64,000 nucleotides of DNA from Dichetophora obliterata. Its lineage: Eukaryota; Arthropoda; Insecta; Diptera; Sciomyzidae. A program made the position numbers and the translations under genes. The stretch covers positions 103,770,615-103,834,614 of the forward strand of contig OY986435.1 of NCBI GenBank assembly GCA_963920525.1, written 5' to 3'. The notes beneath the pieces are model-generated. The model made no database searches. It worked only from the letters and a program-made list of their open reading frames with translations, and had not been told where the DNA came from. This document shows positions 1-9,890 of this stretch, in pieces (the first letter of the stretch is position 1; every line of letters begins with the position of its first letter).

Positions 1-960
1 ATCTTAAAAATATTATAATTCTAATTTACTCTAAATAAAATTGATTCATACTTAAAAATATGATATTTTTACTTTACCCTAAAAATAATTGGAGTCAAAT
101 TTAAAAATATTATAATTCTAACTTACTCTAAATAAAATTGATTCATACTTAAAAATATGATATTTTTACTTTACCCTAAAAATAATTGGAGTCAAACTTA
201 AAAATATTATAATTCTAACTTACTCTAAATAAAATTGATTCATACTTAAAAATATGATATTTTTACTTTACCCTAAAAATAATTGGAGTCAAACTTAAAA
301 ATATTATAATTCTAACTTACTCTAAATACATTTGATTCATACTTGGAAATATGATGTTTTTAACTTACCCTAAAAATAACTTGAATCAAACTTAAAAAGA
401 TTATGATTCTAACTTACTCTAAATAAAATTGATTCATACTTAAAAATATGATATTTTTAATGTACCCTAAAAATAAATTGAATCAACCTTAAAAATATTA
501 TGATTCTAACTTACTCTAAATAAAATTGACTCATACTTAGAAATATGATATTTTTAACTTATCCTAAAATTAAATAGAGTCGAACGTAAAAGTGTTATAT
601 TTTTAAATTACACTAACCATAAATTGATTCAAACTTAAAAATATGATATTTTTGATGTACACAAAAAAATAAATTGATTCCAACTTAAAAATATGATATT
701 TCGAACTTACCCTAAAAATAAAATTGATTCAAACTTAAAATATGATATTTTAGATATACACTAAAAATAAGTTAATTCAAACTTAAAAATATGTTATTTT
801 TATCTTACCCTAACATTAAATGGATTCAAACTTAAAAATATTATATTCGTAACTTACACTAAAAATAAATGAATTCCAACTTAAAATTATTATATGTTTA
901 TACGGAAAGGAAAAATAATTCTAACGTAAAATATTATACATTTATCTTACCCTAACCACG
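1..960 (+). repeat. AT-rich minisatellite inside U3 (about 97-bp dimer of 48-bp units)
   Basis: The landmark ggagtcaaa recurs at 91, 188 and 285, giving a 97-bp period. Each unit is two related halves of about 48 bp, one containing attctaacttactctaaat and the other atatttttactttaccctaa. Towards 960 the units become more divergent. The same array recurs in the middle LTR (10925-12195) and the right LTR (about 22165-23425). Confidence 0.9.
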
Positions 961-1287
961 AAACGGTTTAAGTTTAGAAATTTTAATCATTATAAATAAA
1001 AATCCCTTAAAATGGGTATTTTGTTAAATTGCTAAATTGGTGTAATTTTCTTTGGAAGATAAAAAGTAAGGGCATGGTAAGGGGCTGCTGCACTTAGGTG
1101 CACAATTAGGGTTAACGAATCCGAAGTTTCCTGTCGTTAACTGGTTGGGCGGGTGTAGAAAATGAGGGGAATTAACACCTTACTCCCTCATGCTACACGG
1201 TGCGTAGAGGCTATGGCTCGGTTAAGTCGCCTCTTTCGGGTTTTTTTTTGCTTGGTTTTCCTATCCCATCCGTTTCCTGTTTCCGCC

Positions 1288-1330
1288 CATTTGAATTAAA
1301 ATTCAAATAATTTGAATTTTAATTCAAATG
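1288..1330. other. Perfect 20-bp-arm palindrome in the LTR
   Basis: The arms 1288-1307 and 1311-1330 are exact reverse complements with a 3-nt spacer, made of AATT-rich sequence. The same palindrome is at 12527-12569. In the third LTR the equivalent site, starting near 23762, lies at the centre of a large inverted duplication. Confidence 0.9.
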
Positions 1331-1543
1331 ATCCTTTTCCGTTTCCCGCTAACGTCTGCATACAAATAACTTGTGCAGATCGCATCCCATGGCTTCCTGA
1401 CGAAGCAACCCCACGCCCATTTTCCCTGAGCTAAGCTGAAGCATAGCTAGGTATGCAGACGCTCGCTAAGTCACGAAGTGCCTCGTCATCCGGTACGCGG
1501 ATGTCACGACGCTGCGAGGTGGATGGCCGGTCTGTCACAAAAA

Positions 1544-1561
1544 TGGCGCCCAACGTGGGGC
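1544..1561 (+). other. Primer-binding site, tRNA-Lys(CUU) type (copy 1)
   Basis: TGGCGCCCAACGTGGGGC is complementary to the 3' end of insect tRNA-Lys(CUU) including CCA (recalled tRNA sequence, not looked up). It sits 4 nt after the LTR terminus, as expected for minus-strand priming of a Ty3/Gypsy element. Confidence 0.9.
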
Positions 1562-3093
1562 CCTCGAAAATATGTTTAGCCTTATTCGTAAGGTATATTA
1601 TTACTTAACTTCTGACCACCTGAAGTATTCAGTATTTTCGTTTCGCCTCAACCAAACTTATATTTTTTTTCTTTGTCGATTTTGATTATTTGCGTAAGGC
1701 ATGTTCTGGATTTAGTTCCTGGATTTTTTTTTTGGATCTTACCGAACCTCTGCCAATCAATTCTTGAATTGAGTTAACTATTTCTTTTGAAAATTTCGAT
1801 TTTTGCTATTGATAATCTTTTGGATCGTGTCATGATAATATTGTTGTGGTAACCAAAGGTTATTTAACGTTTAATTGGGAATTTATTAACAACTTTATAC
1901 TTTCGAGATTTTTATCTTTGGATAATTTCGAAGATTTACTCAAGTATACTGAATATAATCTCTTTTCTCGTGGTTTTTGCAAATAAAATTAATTTTTTTC
2001 TTATCCCGTTAACCGAACGTTTTCTCTATGCACCTGTGCCCTAAGTCTGTAGCAGTCCTGCCATGGCCTTACCGAGTAATCTCCGAAGAATTTTAGTCAT
2101 ATCATTACACATTTACAATTGTTATATCACTTTTTTTTCTCGTGAAATCAGTGGATTTCATTTCTTTCATAACAGCATAACCGTGATTATGCTATACATT
2201 AAATAAGAGTATTATTATTTGTATTTTTTTTATATTTGAACATTTTTCACGTGTTGCAAATTTTTCGGGTTATCGTTTTCCTTTATTATGTGGGCATACA
2301 TAACATTATATGAACCTATATTTATATTCCTTATAATTCCTATCACTTTTATAATTATTATATTATATCCATTTTATATTATATAATTTTCTCGCGGGTG
2401 TGATATCACGCAAAAGTATTTCACGACAGCATATCCTTGTTTAGGTTGTAATATTGGTGTTTGGTTAAATTTTCATTTCAACCTGGTTTGTTTTATCTCT
2501 TTCCGTTCGTTACGCTTAGTAGTCGCTTCAACCCTATTTCTATGCCATAAACTTATGTATGCTGGACTTGTTTGCCAGTGATTGAGATTTGTATTTCTCG
2601 TTTTGGAAGTTGAATTTTTTTTGTGGTGAAATCTTTTGGGATTCAATTCCTTGCTTCGGCCTAATCGGTTTAGGCTTCACTTATAACTAATTGATTGTCC
2701 TTTTTATCTGACGAAATTTTTTTGTTCTCGTGACATCATTGAGTTTCAACTAATCATCTTTCACCTAATATTGATTGAGATTTTTATTTCACTTTTTTTT
2801 TAAATCTTAGGATTTCATAACTTATTGTTTGGTTTAATATTTTTTTTTCATTTTTCCTTTTTTTTTTTTCTCTCGTTCCGCTCGTTCCGCTTACTAGTCG
2901 CATTCACTCCGCTCCAACAGCATTCAACTTTTCTACTATAATTACCCAGGAGTAATTGAAAAATTTTATTTGTGAATATACAGACGTTTCCGTGGAATCG
3001 GCTGGTTTTTCCTTTTTGCCAACAGTATAAAACTGGTGAGGCTGTAAATATAAACTTTTAATATTTTGTTTTGATATTTTTGTCGTGTCGACG
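1562..3093 (+). other. Long T-rich 5' leader of the retrotransposon (copy 1)
   Basis: About 1.5 kb between primer-binding site and gag ATG. It is T-rich on the + strand with several homopolymer T runs, and no coding sequence is recognised. A 91-codon minus-strand frame at 2904-3179 overlaps the gag start and is a shadow frame. The leader presumably carries packaging or translation signals, but none can be identified by eye. Confidence 0.75.
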
Positions 3094-4179
3094 ATGCCTG
3101 TGACGCGAAGTACAGAAGACCTGTTAGGAGTGGGTAATCCTCCCAACGATGCCATTTGTACCGTGTGCAATGAGACCATTCATCCTACGGATGAAGTGGT
3201 TGAGACTTCGTGCAATCATTGCTTCCATGCTCTGTGCTTGCAGACTTGGCTAGAAACCAACAAGGCATGTCCGGTCTGTCGGTTGGCATTGGTTCCGGTA
3301 GTTGTAGGTCCTTCTCCGGCGGCTAATATACTCGAAGTTGCTGGCAGTGTTAATCAACCAAAGCGGGGAAGAGGTGGTGGAGCACCACGGTATCGCCCCA
3401 ACACGCGTCAACAAGCAAACTTTAGATCAGACCATCGAGATAGTAGGCCTGAACCGCTGGACAATGCCATCTTACCGAACCAACCGAACCAGGTTTCTGA
3501 AACCAAAGTACACCAAATCGTTGCCGACTCTTTAGGCCAACTCCGAATGGAGATAAGCTCTATCATTTCAACCGAGCTTCAAGCGATGCTGCGTAACTTG
3601 AACATTGGAGCTAACCCTCCTGCAATGGCGCCAAATCTTCGTCAACCAGAATGGCCACAAGTGCTGCACGAAGAAGCTCAGAGGCCTGTTCCTCCTTCAT
3701 CGTCTCGGCGTCGAGCGAATCCTCCGCTTCCCGGTAGCGATAGAGACCCTGGCTCTAAAGAGCGAGTTTCCAACGTTGTGCGAAACTGGCACTTGAAATT
3801 CAAGGGCACTGCCGATGACATTCCAGTAGATGAATTTATCTACCGAATAAATACTCTGACTTCATTGCATCTCAATGGTAATTTCTCTGTTCTTTGTGAA
3901 CATGTTCACTCTCTGTTCGAAGGCAAAGCTCACCAGTGGTTTTGGCGATATCACCGCAACGCTGACGAGGTAGAATGGTTTGATCTCTGCGATGCCCTGC
4001 GTCGTCAATTCAAAGACTACACCTCGGATTTTGACATTCAAGATGATATTCGTCGTCGAAAACAAAAACATTCAGAGTCGTTCGACGAGTTTCTTGATGC
4101 TATTTTGTGCTTGAGTGACAGGCTTCGACACCCAATGTGTGAATCTGAGCTAGTTGAAACAGTGATTAGGAATTTATGA
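3094..4179 (+). CDS. Gag N-terminal part: RING-H2 finger plus capsid domain (copy 1)
   Basis: Translation from the ATG at 3094 gives about 361 residues; the frame is open slightly upstream but has no earlier ATG. Residues 22-62 form a RING-H2 pattern: C-x2-C, then C-x-H-x2-H-x2-C, then C-x2-C, ending CPVC. A basic, proline-rich linker follows, then a retrotransposon capsid-like domain at about residues 230-361 with the typical WHLKF, WFWRY and RRQF segments. The frame ends at a TGA (4177-4179), but in the same frame coding sense continues into the nucleocapsid part, so this is an internal stop and not the natural Gag end. Gag should build the virus-like particle. RING domains usually act as ubiquitin E3 ligases, but any such activity here is inference. 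Confidence 0.85.
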   Translation: MPVTRSTEDLLGVGNPPNDAICTVCNETIHPTDEVVETSCNHCFHALCLQTWLETNKACPVCRLALVPVVVGPSPAANILEVAGSVNQPKRGRGGGAPRYRPNTRQQANFRSDHRDSRPEPLDNAILPNQPNQVSETKVHQIVADSLGQLRMEISSIISTELQAMLRNLNIGANPPAMAPNLRQPEWPQVLHEEAQRPVPPSSSRRRANPPLPGSDRDPGSKERVSNVVRNWHLKFKGTADDIPVDEFIYRINTLTSLHLNGNFSVLCEHVHSLFEGKAHQWFWRYHRNADEVEWFDLCDALRRQFKDYTSDFDIQDDIRRRKQKHSESFDEFLDAILCLSDRLRHPMCESELVETVIRNL

Positions 4180-4614
4180 CCGGATTTACGTCACGAGTTA
4201 CTCCACCTGGATATTCGCAGCATTGGTATTCTACGTCGTGAGGTTCGTAAGCACGAAAAGTTTTTCGAGGACGTGCGTCCTAATTATAGTGTTCCTCCTA
4301 GAACTGCTGGTGCTCGACGGCAACTGTATGAAATTGCTCAGGATAGTGACCCGAGGTTAAACGAATTAGAGAGTGACCATGTTCAACAAGAACTCAATGC
4401 GCTAGACATGAGTAAAGTAAAATGCTGGAATTGCGACGAGGAAGGTCACCGGTACCAAGATTGTCTGAAGGCTAGGCGCGTATTCTGTTACGGTTGTGGT
4501 GCTGTTGACACCTACAAACCAAGCTGCCAGAAGTGTGCTGCGAAGGCAGAAGGCTTCAAGCCGGATTTTTGTCGGGAGTCGAGCAGACCCCAATTAAATC
4601 GTCCTCGGATGTAA
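4180..4614 (+). pseudogene. Gag C-terminal part: nucleocapsid with CCHC knuckle (copy 1, beyond the internal stop)
   Basis: This frame is continuous with the upstream gag frame except for the TGA at 4177-4179. It encodes the end of the capsid domain, then a CCHC zinc knuckle (4423-4464, C-x2-C-x4-H-x4-C). A second cysteine cluster follows, CYGC then a later Cys, in which the expected His is replaced by Thr. It ends at TAA 4612-4614. The pol frame, one base back (-1), is open from 4509, so a 106-nt overlap is available for a -1 frameshift. No canonical slippery heptamer was found; only a T-run at codons GAT-TTT-TGT (4564-4572) looks possible. It could be expressed only by stop readthrough, so it is called as a broken part of gag. 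Confidence 0.75.
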
Positions 4615-6686
4615 CTCCGATTAAGATTTTACCAAAATCTGACGTTCCACCAATTGCGTCTGCCTCGACTGCAAAGTTTATTGACGATCCGGTTGATTCT
4701 CAACCTCTACCTCCTACCTTCAAACCTTACCACGTTAGACTTGCGGAATATAATAAGATACGTGAGAAAATATTTGGTACTTCGACTGTTAGGCGTCATT
4801 CCGTTCGTTCTTCAGACCGTATTCGCCTGTTCTGGAAACGAATAAAAAACTTGCGCAAGAGTGTGGTCTCGGCCATAGTCTACCAAGGTTCAGACATTCG
4901 TCCTTACACCAATCTTTTGATTGAAAATACTGTGTATCTTTCGCTTTTAGATAGTGGCGCTACAAAGAGTTGCATTGGTGGACGTTTTGCTCAAGTAATT
5001 CTCTCTGACTCTACAAAGAAACTGGTTAAATTAAGAGGTAACGTTCGAACGGCTGATGGTAAACATCAAAAGGTCGTGGGTTCGATTACTATCCCAATTA
5101 CCTTTCAAAACCAAACGAAAAATTTTGATTTCTTGATTGTACCTTCTATTGTCCAAAACGTGATATGCGGAATGGATTTCTGGAATTTGTTTGAGCTTAA
5201 AATCCAAATAGACCCGACAGTGAGTGAGCTCTCTGCTTTAGAGATAGACCCTGATAGCGTTCAGTTGAATGCACTCCAGCGTAGAATGCTTGACTCTACC
5301 ATAGCCGCCTTTCCGTCTTCGGAAAAAGAAGGCCTTGATACTACCTCTCTGGTAGAACACGTCATCGATACAGGTGTAGCATCTCCTATAAAACAGAGAT
5401 ACTATCCTATATCACCAGCTATGGAAAAGCTTCTATGCCAGGAAATAGACAGAATGCTCGATCTAGGTGTCATCGAAGAAGCAGAAAGTTCACCCTGGTC
5501 TTCACCGGGTGTCTTGATTGTAAAGCCTGGAAAGGTTCGATTTTGTATTGACTCGAGAAAACTAAATGATGTGACCATTAAGGATGCTTATCCTATTCCA
5601 ATCATTGATGGGTTACTTTCTCGTTTGCCACCTGTGCATGTCATTTCAAAGATCGACCTTAAAGATGCTTTTTGGCAAATAAAATTGTCCAGAGATTCGT
5701 GTCCAAAAACCGCGTTCACGATACCCAATCGACCATTGTATCAATTCACGCGCATGCCTTTCGGCTTGTGCAATGCACCGCAAACAATGTGTCGATTGAT
5801 GGACAAGGTGATTCCGTACAATCTCAAAACTCGAGTCTTTGTTTATTTGGACGATCTGTTGGTAGTATCGCAGTCATTTGAAGAACACATAGTGCATCTG
5901 TCAGAAGTTGCTTCTTGCCTTAGAAAAGCCGGTTTGACGATTAATGTCAATAAAAGTCAGTTTGGTCTCAATAAGGTCAAGTATCTTGGTTTTGTAGTGG
6001 GAAATGGTTCGCTTACTGTTGATCCCGACAAAGTGAAAGCCATAACAGACTATCCCGTTCCTAGAACAGTTCGTCAAATTCGCCAATTCCTAGGAATGAC
6101 TGGGTGGTACCGGCGATTTGTATCCGATTACGCAGCTGTTACTTTTCACCTTACTGAACTTCTAACGAAAAAGAAAACTTTCACGTGGAACCCTTCGGCT
6201 CAAGAATCTTTTGACGCCATCAAAGCTAAATTGACGACAGCTCCTTTCCTCGTGCATCCTGACTACACTAGGCCGTTTATCGTGCAGTGCGACGCCAGCC
6301 AGTGCGGTGTTGGTGGTCTTTTAGCGCAAGTTGACGCGAATGGGGACGAAAGGCCCATTGCTTTTATGTCTCATAAACTCAACAAAGCGCAAAGAAACTA
6401 TACCGTCACTGAGTTGGAATGTTTAGCTGTCGTGCTAGCGATAAAAAAATTTCGCGCCTACATTGAAGGTCACGAGTTTAAGGTAGTAACCGATCACGCA
6501 AGTCTAAAATGGCTAATGCGTCAAAAAGACTTAAGCGGAAAATTAGCTCGATGGGCGCTGAAGATCCAAGGTTTTAATTTTACAATTGAGCACCGAAAAG
6601 GTAGCGAGAATGTTGTGGCTGATGCTTTGTCGCGGTCTTTTGAACCAGATGACCCTGAATCAGTCGTGGCTGCACTTGAGTTATAA
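4533..6686 (+). CDS. Pol: aspartic protease, reverse transcriptase, RNase H (copy 1)
   Basis: About 717 residues in the -1 frame relative to gag; there is no ATG start, so expression as a Gag-Pol fusion is expected. The order is: aspartic protease with DSGAT at 4950-4964 (residue about 140); Ty3/Gypsy reverse transcriptase with the IDLKDAFWQI and FGLCNAPQTM motifs and the catalytic YLDD at 5844-5855 (residue about 438); then RNase H with CDAS, TELE and TDHASLKWL, ending near the ADALSR motif. These domains process the polyprotein and copy the RNA to DNA inside particles. The frame closes at TAA 6684-6686, but integrase continues in the same frame right after it. The catalytic residues look intact in this copy. 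Confidence 0.92.
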   Translation: MCCEGRRLQAGFLSGVEQTPIKSSSDVTPIKILPKSDVPPIASASTAKFIDDPVDSQPLPPTFKPYHVRLAEYNKIREKIFGTSTVRRHSVRSSDRIRLFWKRIKNLRKSVVSAIVYQGSDIRPYTNLLIENTVYLSLLDSGATKSCIGGRFAQVILSDSTKKLVKLRGNVRTADGKHQKVVGSITIPITFQNQTKNFDFLIVPSIVQNVICGMDFWNLFELKIQIDPTVSELSALEIDPDSVQLNALQRRMLDSTIAAFPSSEKEGLDTTSLVEHVIDTGVASPIKQRYYPISPAMEKLLCQEIDRMLDLGVIEEAESSPWSSPGVLIVKPGKVRFCIDSRKLNDVTIKDAYPIPIIDGLLSRLPPVHVISKIDLKDAFWQIKLSRDSCPKTAFTIPNRPLYQFTRMPFGLCNAPQTMCRLMDKVIPYNLKTRVFVYLDDLLVVSQSFEEHIVHLSEVASCLRKAGLTINVNKSQFGLNKVKYLGFVVGNGSLTVDPDKVKAITDYPVPRTVRQIRQFLGMTGWYRRFVSDYAAVTFHLTELLTKKKTFTWNPSAQESFDAIKAKLTTAPFLVHPDYTRPFIVQCDASQCGVGGLLAQVDANGDERPIAFMSHKLNKAQRNYTVTELECLAVVLAIKKFRAYIEGHEFKVVTDHASLKWLMRQKDLSGKLARWALKIQGFNFTIEHRKGSENVVADALSRSFEPDDPESVVAALEL

Positions 6687-7925
6687 ACTTTGCCTGAAAT
6701 AGACCTTGAGTCTTTACATTTCAATTCAGACGAATACCGAAAATTCAGAGAAAAATTGGCTTTATCACCTTTGCCAGATTATAAAATCATTGATGATTAT
6801 ATTTACCGTCGTTTGGAATTTGACTCTGATACGACCGATCCTTCTCTTGTTTGGAAGTTGCTTGTTCCTGCCGAATTGCGAGAAAGCGTAATCTATGCCT
6901 CTCACGATACTCCATCTTCTGCTCATGGTGGCATAGCCAAGATGCTTGAGCGCATCCGTCGTTACTTTTACTGGCCAGGTCTAGTTGCACAAGTACGAAA
7001 TTATGTATTGAGTTGTGAATTATGCAAAACTTCAAAGTCACCTACACATGTCCTTCGCCCACCTATGGGTCAAATGACAGAAACGGAACGTCCTTTTCAA
7101 AGACTTTACGTCAATCTAATCGGACCCTTTCCTCGTTCTAAGAGAGGTAACATTGGAATGTTAATAGTCTTAGACCACTTTTCGAAATTCACTTTTCTGA
7201 AACCCCTGAAAAAATTTACCTCGAAACTTATCATGGATTTTCTGAAAGAAAGCGTGTTTGACACCTTTGGTGTTCCTGAGTCAGTGGTGTCCGATAACGG
7301 AAGTCAGTTCAAGAGTAAAGACTTTGAACTTTTTCTGACTAAATATGGCATAACTCATGTGTGCACCGCCGTGTACGCTCCCCAATCCAATGCGTCTGAG
7401 CGAGTCAATCGTTCGATCAACGAAGCTTTACGCTCATATATTCGAAAAGATCAACGCTTGTGGGATGTGTATATAAGTAGCATTAACTGCTCATTGCGCA
7501 AGAGTGTCCATCAGACAATTGGACAAGCACCATATTATGTTGTATTTGGTCAGCACATGATGACTCACGGTAAAGATTATAAAATCCTGAAAAATCTTAA
7601 TTTGCTTTCAGAGGGTTCAGAGAGGTTAAAACGAGAAGATGAGTTTTCGATAATACGAAGTTTAATTCATAAAAAAATGAAAGATTCCTATGACCTTAAT
7701 GCCCGATCTTATAACTTGCATTCTCGTCATCGTCAGGTTGAAATTGGTCAAGAAGTGACCAGGCGTAATTTTTGCCAGAGCAATTTGCTTAAACATTTTA
7801 ACGCTAAATTGGCTCCAACCGGAGTTAAAGCCAGGGTTAAACAAAAACTTGGCAACGCCTATTATGTGCTGACTGATTTAGAGGGAAAAACGCAAGGTAC
7901 GTATCATGCGAAAGATATTTGGTAG
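6687..7925 (+). CDS. Pol: integrase region, first catalytic Asp replaced by Asn (copy 1)
   Basis: In frame with the upstream pol segment and separated from it only by TAA 6684-6686; there is no ATG near the start. An HHCC zinc-binding segment comes first (SHDTPSSAH, then CELC). The rve catalytic core follows. The second acid is present (D in SVVSDNGSQF, codon 7293-7295) and so is the third (E in NASERVN, codon 7398-7400), 34 residues apart. At the first acidic position the family has Asp before the GP motif; here codon 7113-7115 is AAT (Asn, YVNLIGPF). That change should abolish strand transfer. The C-terminal part is basic and ends in a YHAKDIW-type tail resembling other Gypsy integrases. 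The second array copy has the same Asn. Confidence 0.9.
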   Translation, partial: TLPEIDLESLHFNSDEYRKFREKLALSPLPDYKIIDDYIYRRLEFDSDTTDPSLVWKLLVPAELRESVIYASHDTPSSAHGGIAKMLERIRRYFYWPGLVAQVRNYVLSCELCKTSKSPTHVLRPPMGQMTETERPFQRLYVNLIGPFPRSKRGNIGMLIVLDHFSKFTFLKPLKKFTSKLIMDFLKESVFDTFGVPESVVSDNGSQFKSKDFELFLTKYGITHVCTAVYAPQSNASERVNRSINEALRSYIRKDQRLWDVYISSINCSLRKSVHQTIGQAPYYVVFGQHMMTHGKDYKILKNLNLLSEGSERLKREDEFSIIRSLIHKKMKDSYDLNARSYNLHSRHRQVEIGQEVTRRNFCQSNLLKHFNAKLAPTGVKARVKQKLGNAYYVLTDLEGKTQGTYHAKDIW

Positions 7926-8178
7926 CGGTTAGCTGGGATTCTATATTTTGGTTTTATATTGGTTTCGAAGGATAAGCTTTGGAGTACGGTTGAGACATCC
8001 GTGTTGGCAAAGAAAATTTGTTGTGCATAGTCCACTATAAATGGACTGCTCTCATTCCTGATTTTTGTTGTTGTTTTGATTGCGACGACCATGGGTAAAC
8101 TGACCTAAGTTGAAAAACTAAAAGATATACACCCTTTTCAGACACTTGTCTGCAGCTGGCTTTGTCAAGCATCTGTTT
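7926..8178 (+). other. 3' untranslated part of the internal region (copy 1)
   Basis: Between the integrase stop and the LTR start at 8179. No env-like frame is seen. Unusually, no purine-rich polypurine tract abuts the LTR: the last bases are pyrimidine-rich, and the nearest purine-rich stretch is around 8113-8128. Confidence 0.7.
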
Positions 8179-9059
8179 TGTGGGGGGGTGAAGAATTTTC
8201 AAACGTCAAATGATCGTTTGACAGCTAGTGGTAGCGGAGGTTGGCGAACCAACCTTGATAAAAATGTCCCTGACATAACGCCACCTAAATTTTGACAGCC
8301 AAGTCGACAGTTGTTTCCCTGCTCAGGCTTGAATTTGAATTCAGAATTCAGTTCAGCAGAGGAAACACTACGACATATCAACCGGAAGAGTTTTTCTCAT
8401 CGGCTCACCCGGTAGAACCCGTTGTGTTGTGCCCTCGGCTGGTCTGAAATTTTGAATTCGAATTCAAACCTGAGCTGGGATTCAACCCGGAAGCCATTAA
8501 TTATAACTGATGTCTTTTTTCTTTTTTTGCTTGCAATATAATTAGCCACAACGTGTCTGCCGTGGTTAATTAGTGCCTACATTTTGACATCATTCAAATG
8601 GCCAGCTGACATATTCGTTTATTTGCAAATATCGAAAAACAAAGGGCTCCAACACCGCTTCCGACAGTTTGCGCAAACATTGTTTGCACCAAAATGCGGT
8701 GTAAACAGTCATTAAACCATGTCGTTTAATTTGGCATGTTGTACTGCCCGACTTGCTTATGTAAACGACAATACCATAGGTGACGGCTGTCAACGAAAAG
8801 AGCGATGGCTGGCTAACTTCCGGCCTTTGTTCTTTCTTTCGTTGATGGCTACCCAGGCAAGACGTGCCTAAATTTGCAGGTATGTAATGTCGTATTAATA
8901 AAGCAATTATCTTAAATGTCGTTTTAATAGTCACCAATTGAGCAACAGTGACAACACCCAAGTAAACCAATCCTAAAAAAACTGCACCGATCAAGCCGCT
9001 GTCACTTGATTTTTAAAGTGCGTCGTCTTACTCAGCGCTCCACCGTCAGCAGCCTTATC

Positions 9060-9890
9060 AGCAGCATCATGAAAAGCTGAGTGTACCCAGCAGCTCATCA
9101 TCTAGCGCCGCCAGGAGAAACCACGTATTCAACAGAAAAAAAAACTTTCGTCGATCAGTGGGATCAATTTGGATTAAACATCCAGCACTCGACAGTGCAG
9201 CAACGTTGTTTTTGCAATCAGCAACAACCACCACCGCCGCCACCTTTGCTGCAAGAAGCAGCTGTAGCACGACCGGTGACCCACAAGTTTTCACCTATTT
9301 CCAGTTCCTCGCGTCTATCAGCTATAGATAATTTGCTGCAACATAATCGAAACACGACCGCTGCACTTGTGGCAGTAGCGCTCACAACACCAACCGGCGC
9401 ACAAAGGCACCACCGATGTAGCGCCTGTTGCTATCGACGACCATTGCGTTGATTAGCACCAGTTCTATCAATACTCCACCTATTGAGTCATTTGCTAACA
9501 ACAGTTGCCTTGGCTTTGAAGAAGAAATTGAAGTGTCGCCGCTGCTTTCAACACCTATAGCGGCAGAGCTGAATTTAGAAGACCTGAAGAAGGATCAACA
9601 AGCTAACAAAACTCCGATTATTATGGCACAAGAGCCCACAAGACTATCCGATGCATTAGCCACCACTACGTCTATCACTGCCGTGGCCATCAGCGCACTC
9701 GCCGCTATTAAAATGCTAATGCCAACAAAAACATCAACAGCTGCTAACACCAACAACAGCATCATCAGCAGCTAACAACATCAACAGCCGCTAACACCAA
9801 CAAAAACATCAACAGCCGCAAACACCAACAACAGCATCATCAGCAGCTAACAACAACAGCGAGGTAACCACCACCGGCACAAACTGGTAA
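9060..9890 (+). repeat. CAA/CAG/ACC-rich low-complexity tract in U3 with open frames
   Basis: Trinucleotide-rich DNA keeps + strand frames of 123 and 115 codons open (9081-9452 and 9428-9775), with short repeats such as AACACCAACA and ATCAACAGC between 9720 and 9870. The matching region of the solo LTR (about 25700-26620) has different open frames. The frames are therefore best explained by composition rather than by a protein-coding gene. Confidence 0.6.

Larger units (their letters stand above)
1..1539 (+). repeat. Left LTR of the array, 3' third only
   Basis: Corresponds to 11240-12778 of the middle LTR and ends in TGTCACA at 1539, four bases before the primer-binding site. It holds the minisatellite end of U3, a TATA-like stretch, a perfect palindrome and the conserved R/U5-like end. 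The start of this LTR lies outside the window. Confidence 0.9.

Noticed and set aside
1..960. CCCTAA words suggesting telomeric repeats
   Set aside because: They occur once per 97-bp unit of an LTR minisatellite, not in tandem.
2904..3179. 91-codon minus-strand frame, repeated at 14141-14416
   Set aside because: Overlaps the gag start antisense and is repeated only because the element is duplicated; no homology.
8189..8190. LTR start at the TG after the G-run, with the G-run as polypurine tract
   Set aside because: In the solo LTR the TSD directly abuts TGTGGGGGG, so the G-run is inside the LTR.
8590..8994. 134-codon minus-strand frame in the LTR
   Set aside because: No domain, and the corresponding part of the solo LTR keeps only a short, different frame.
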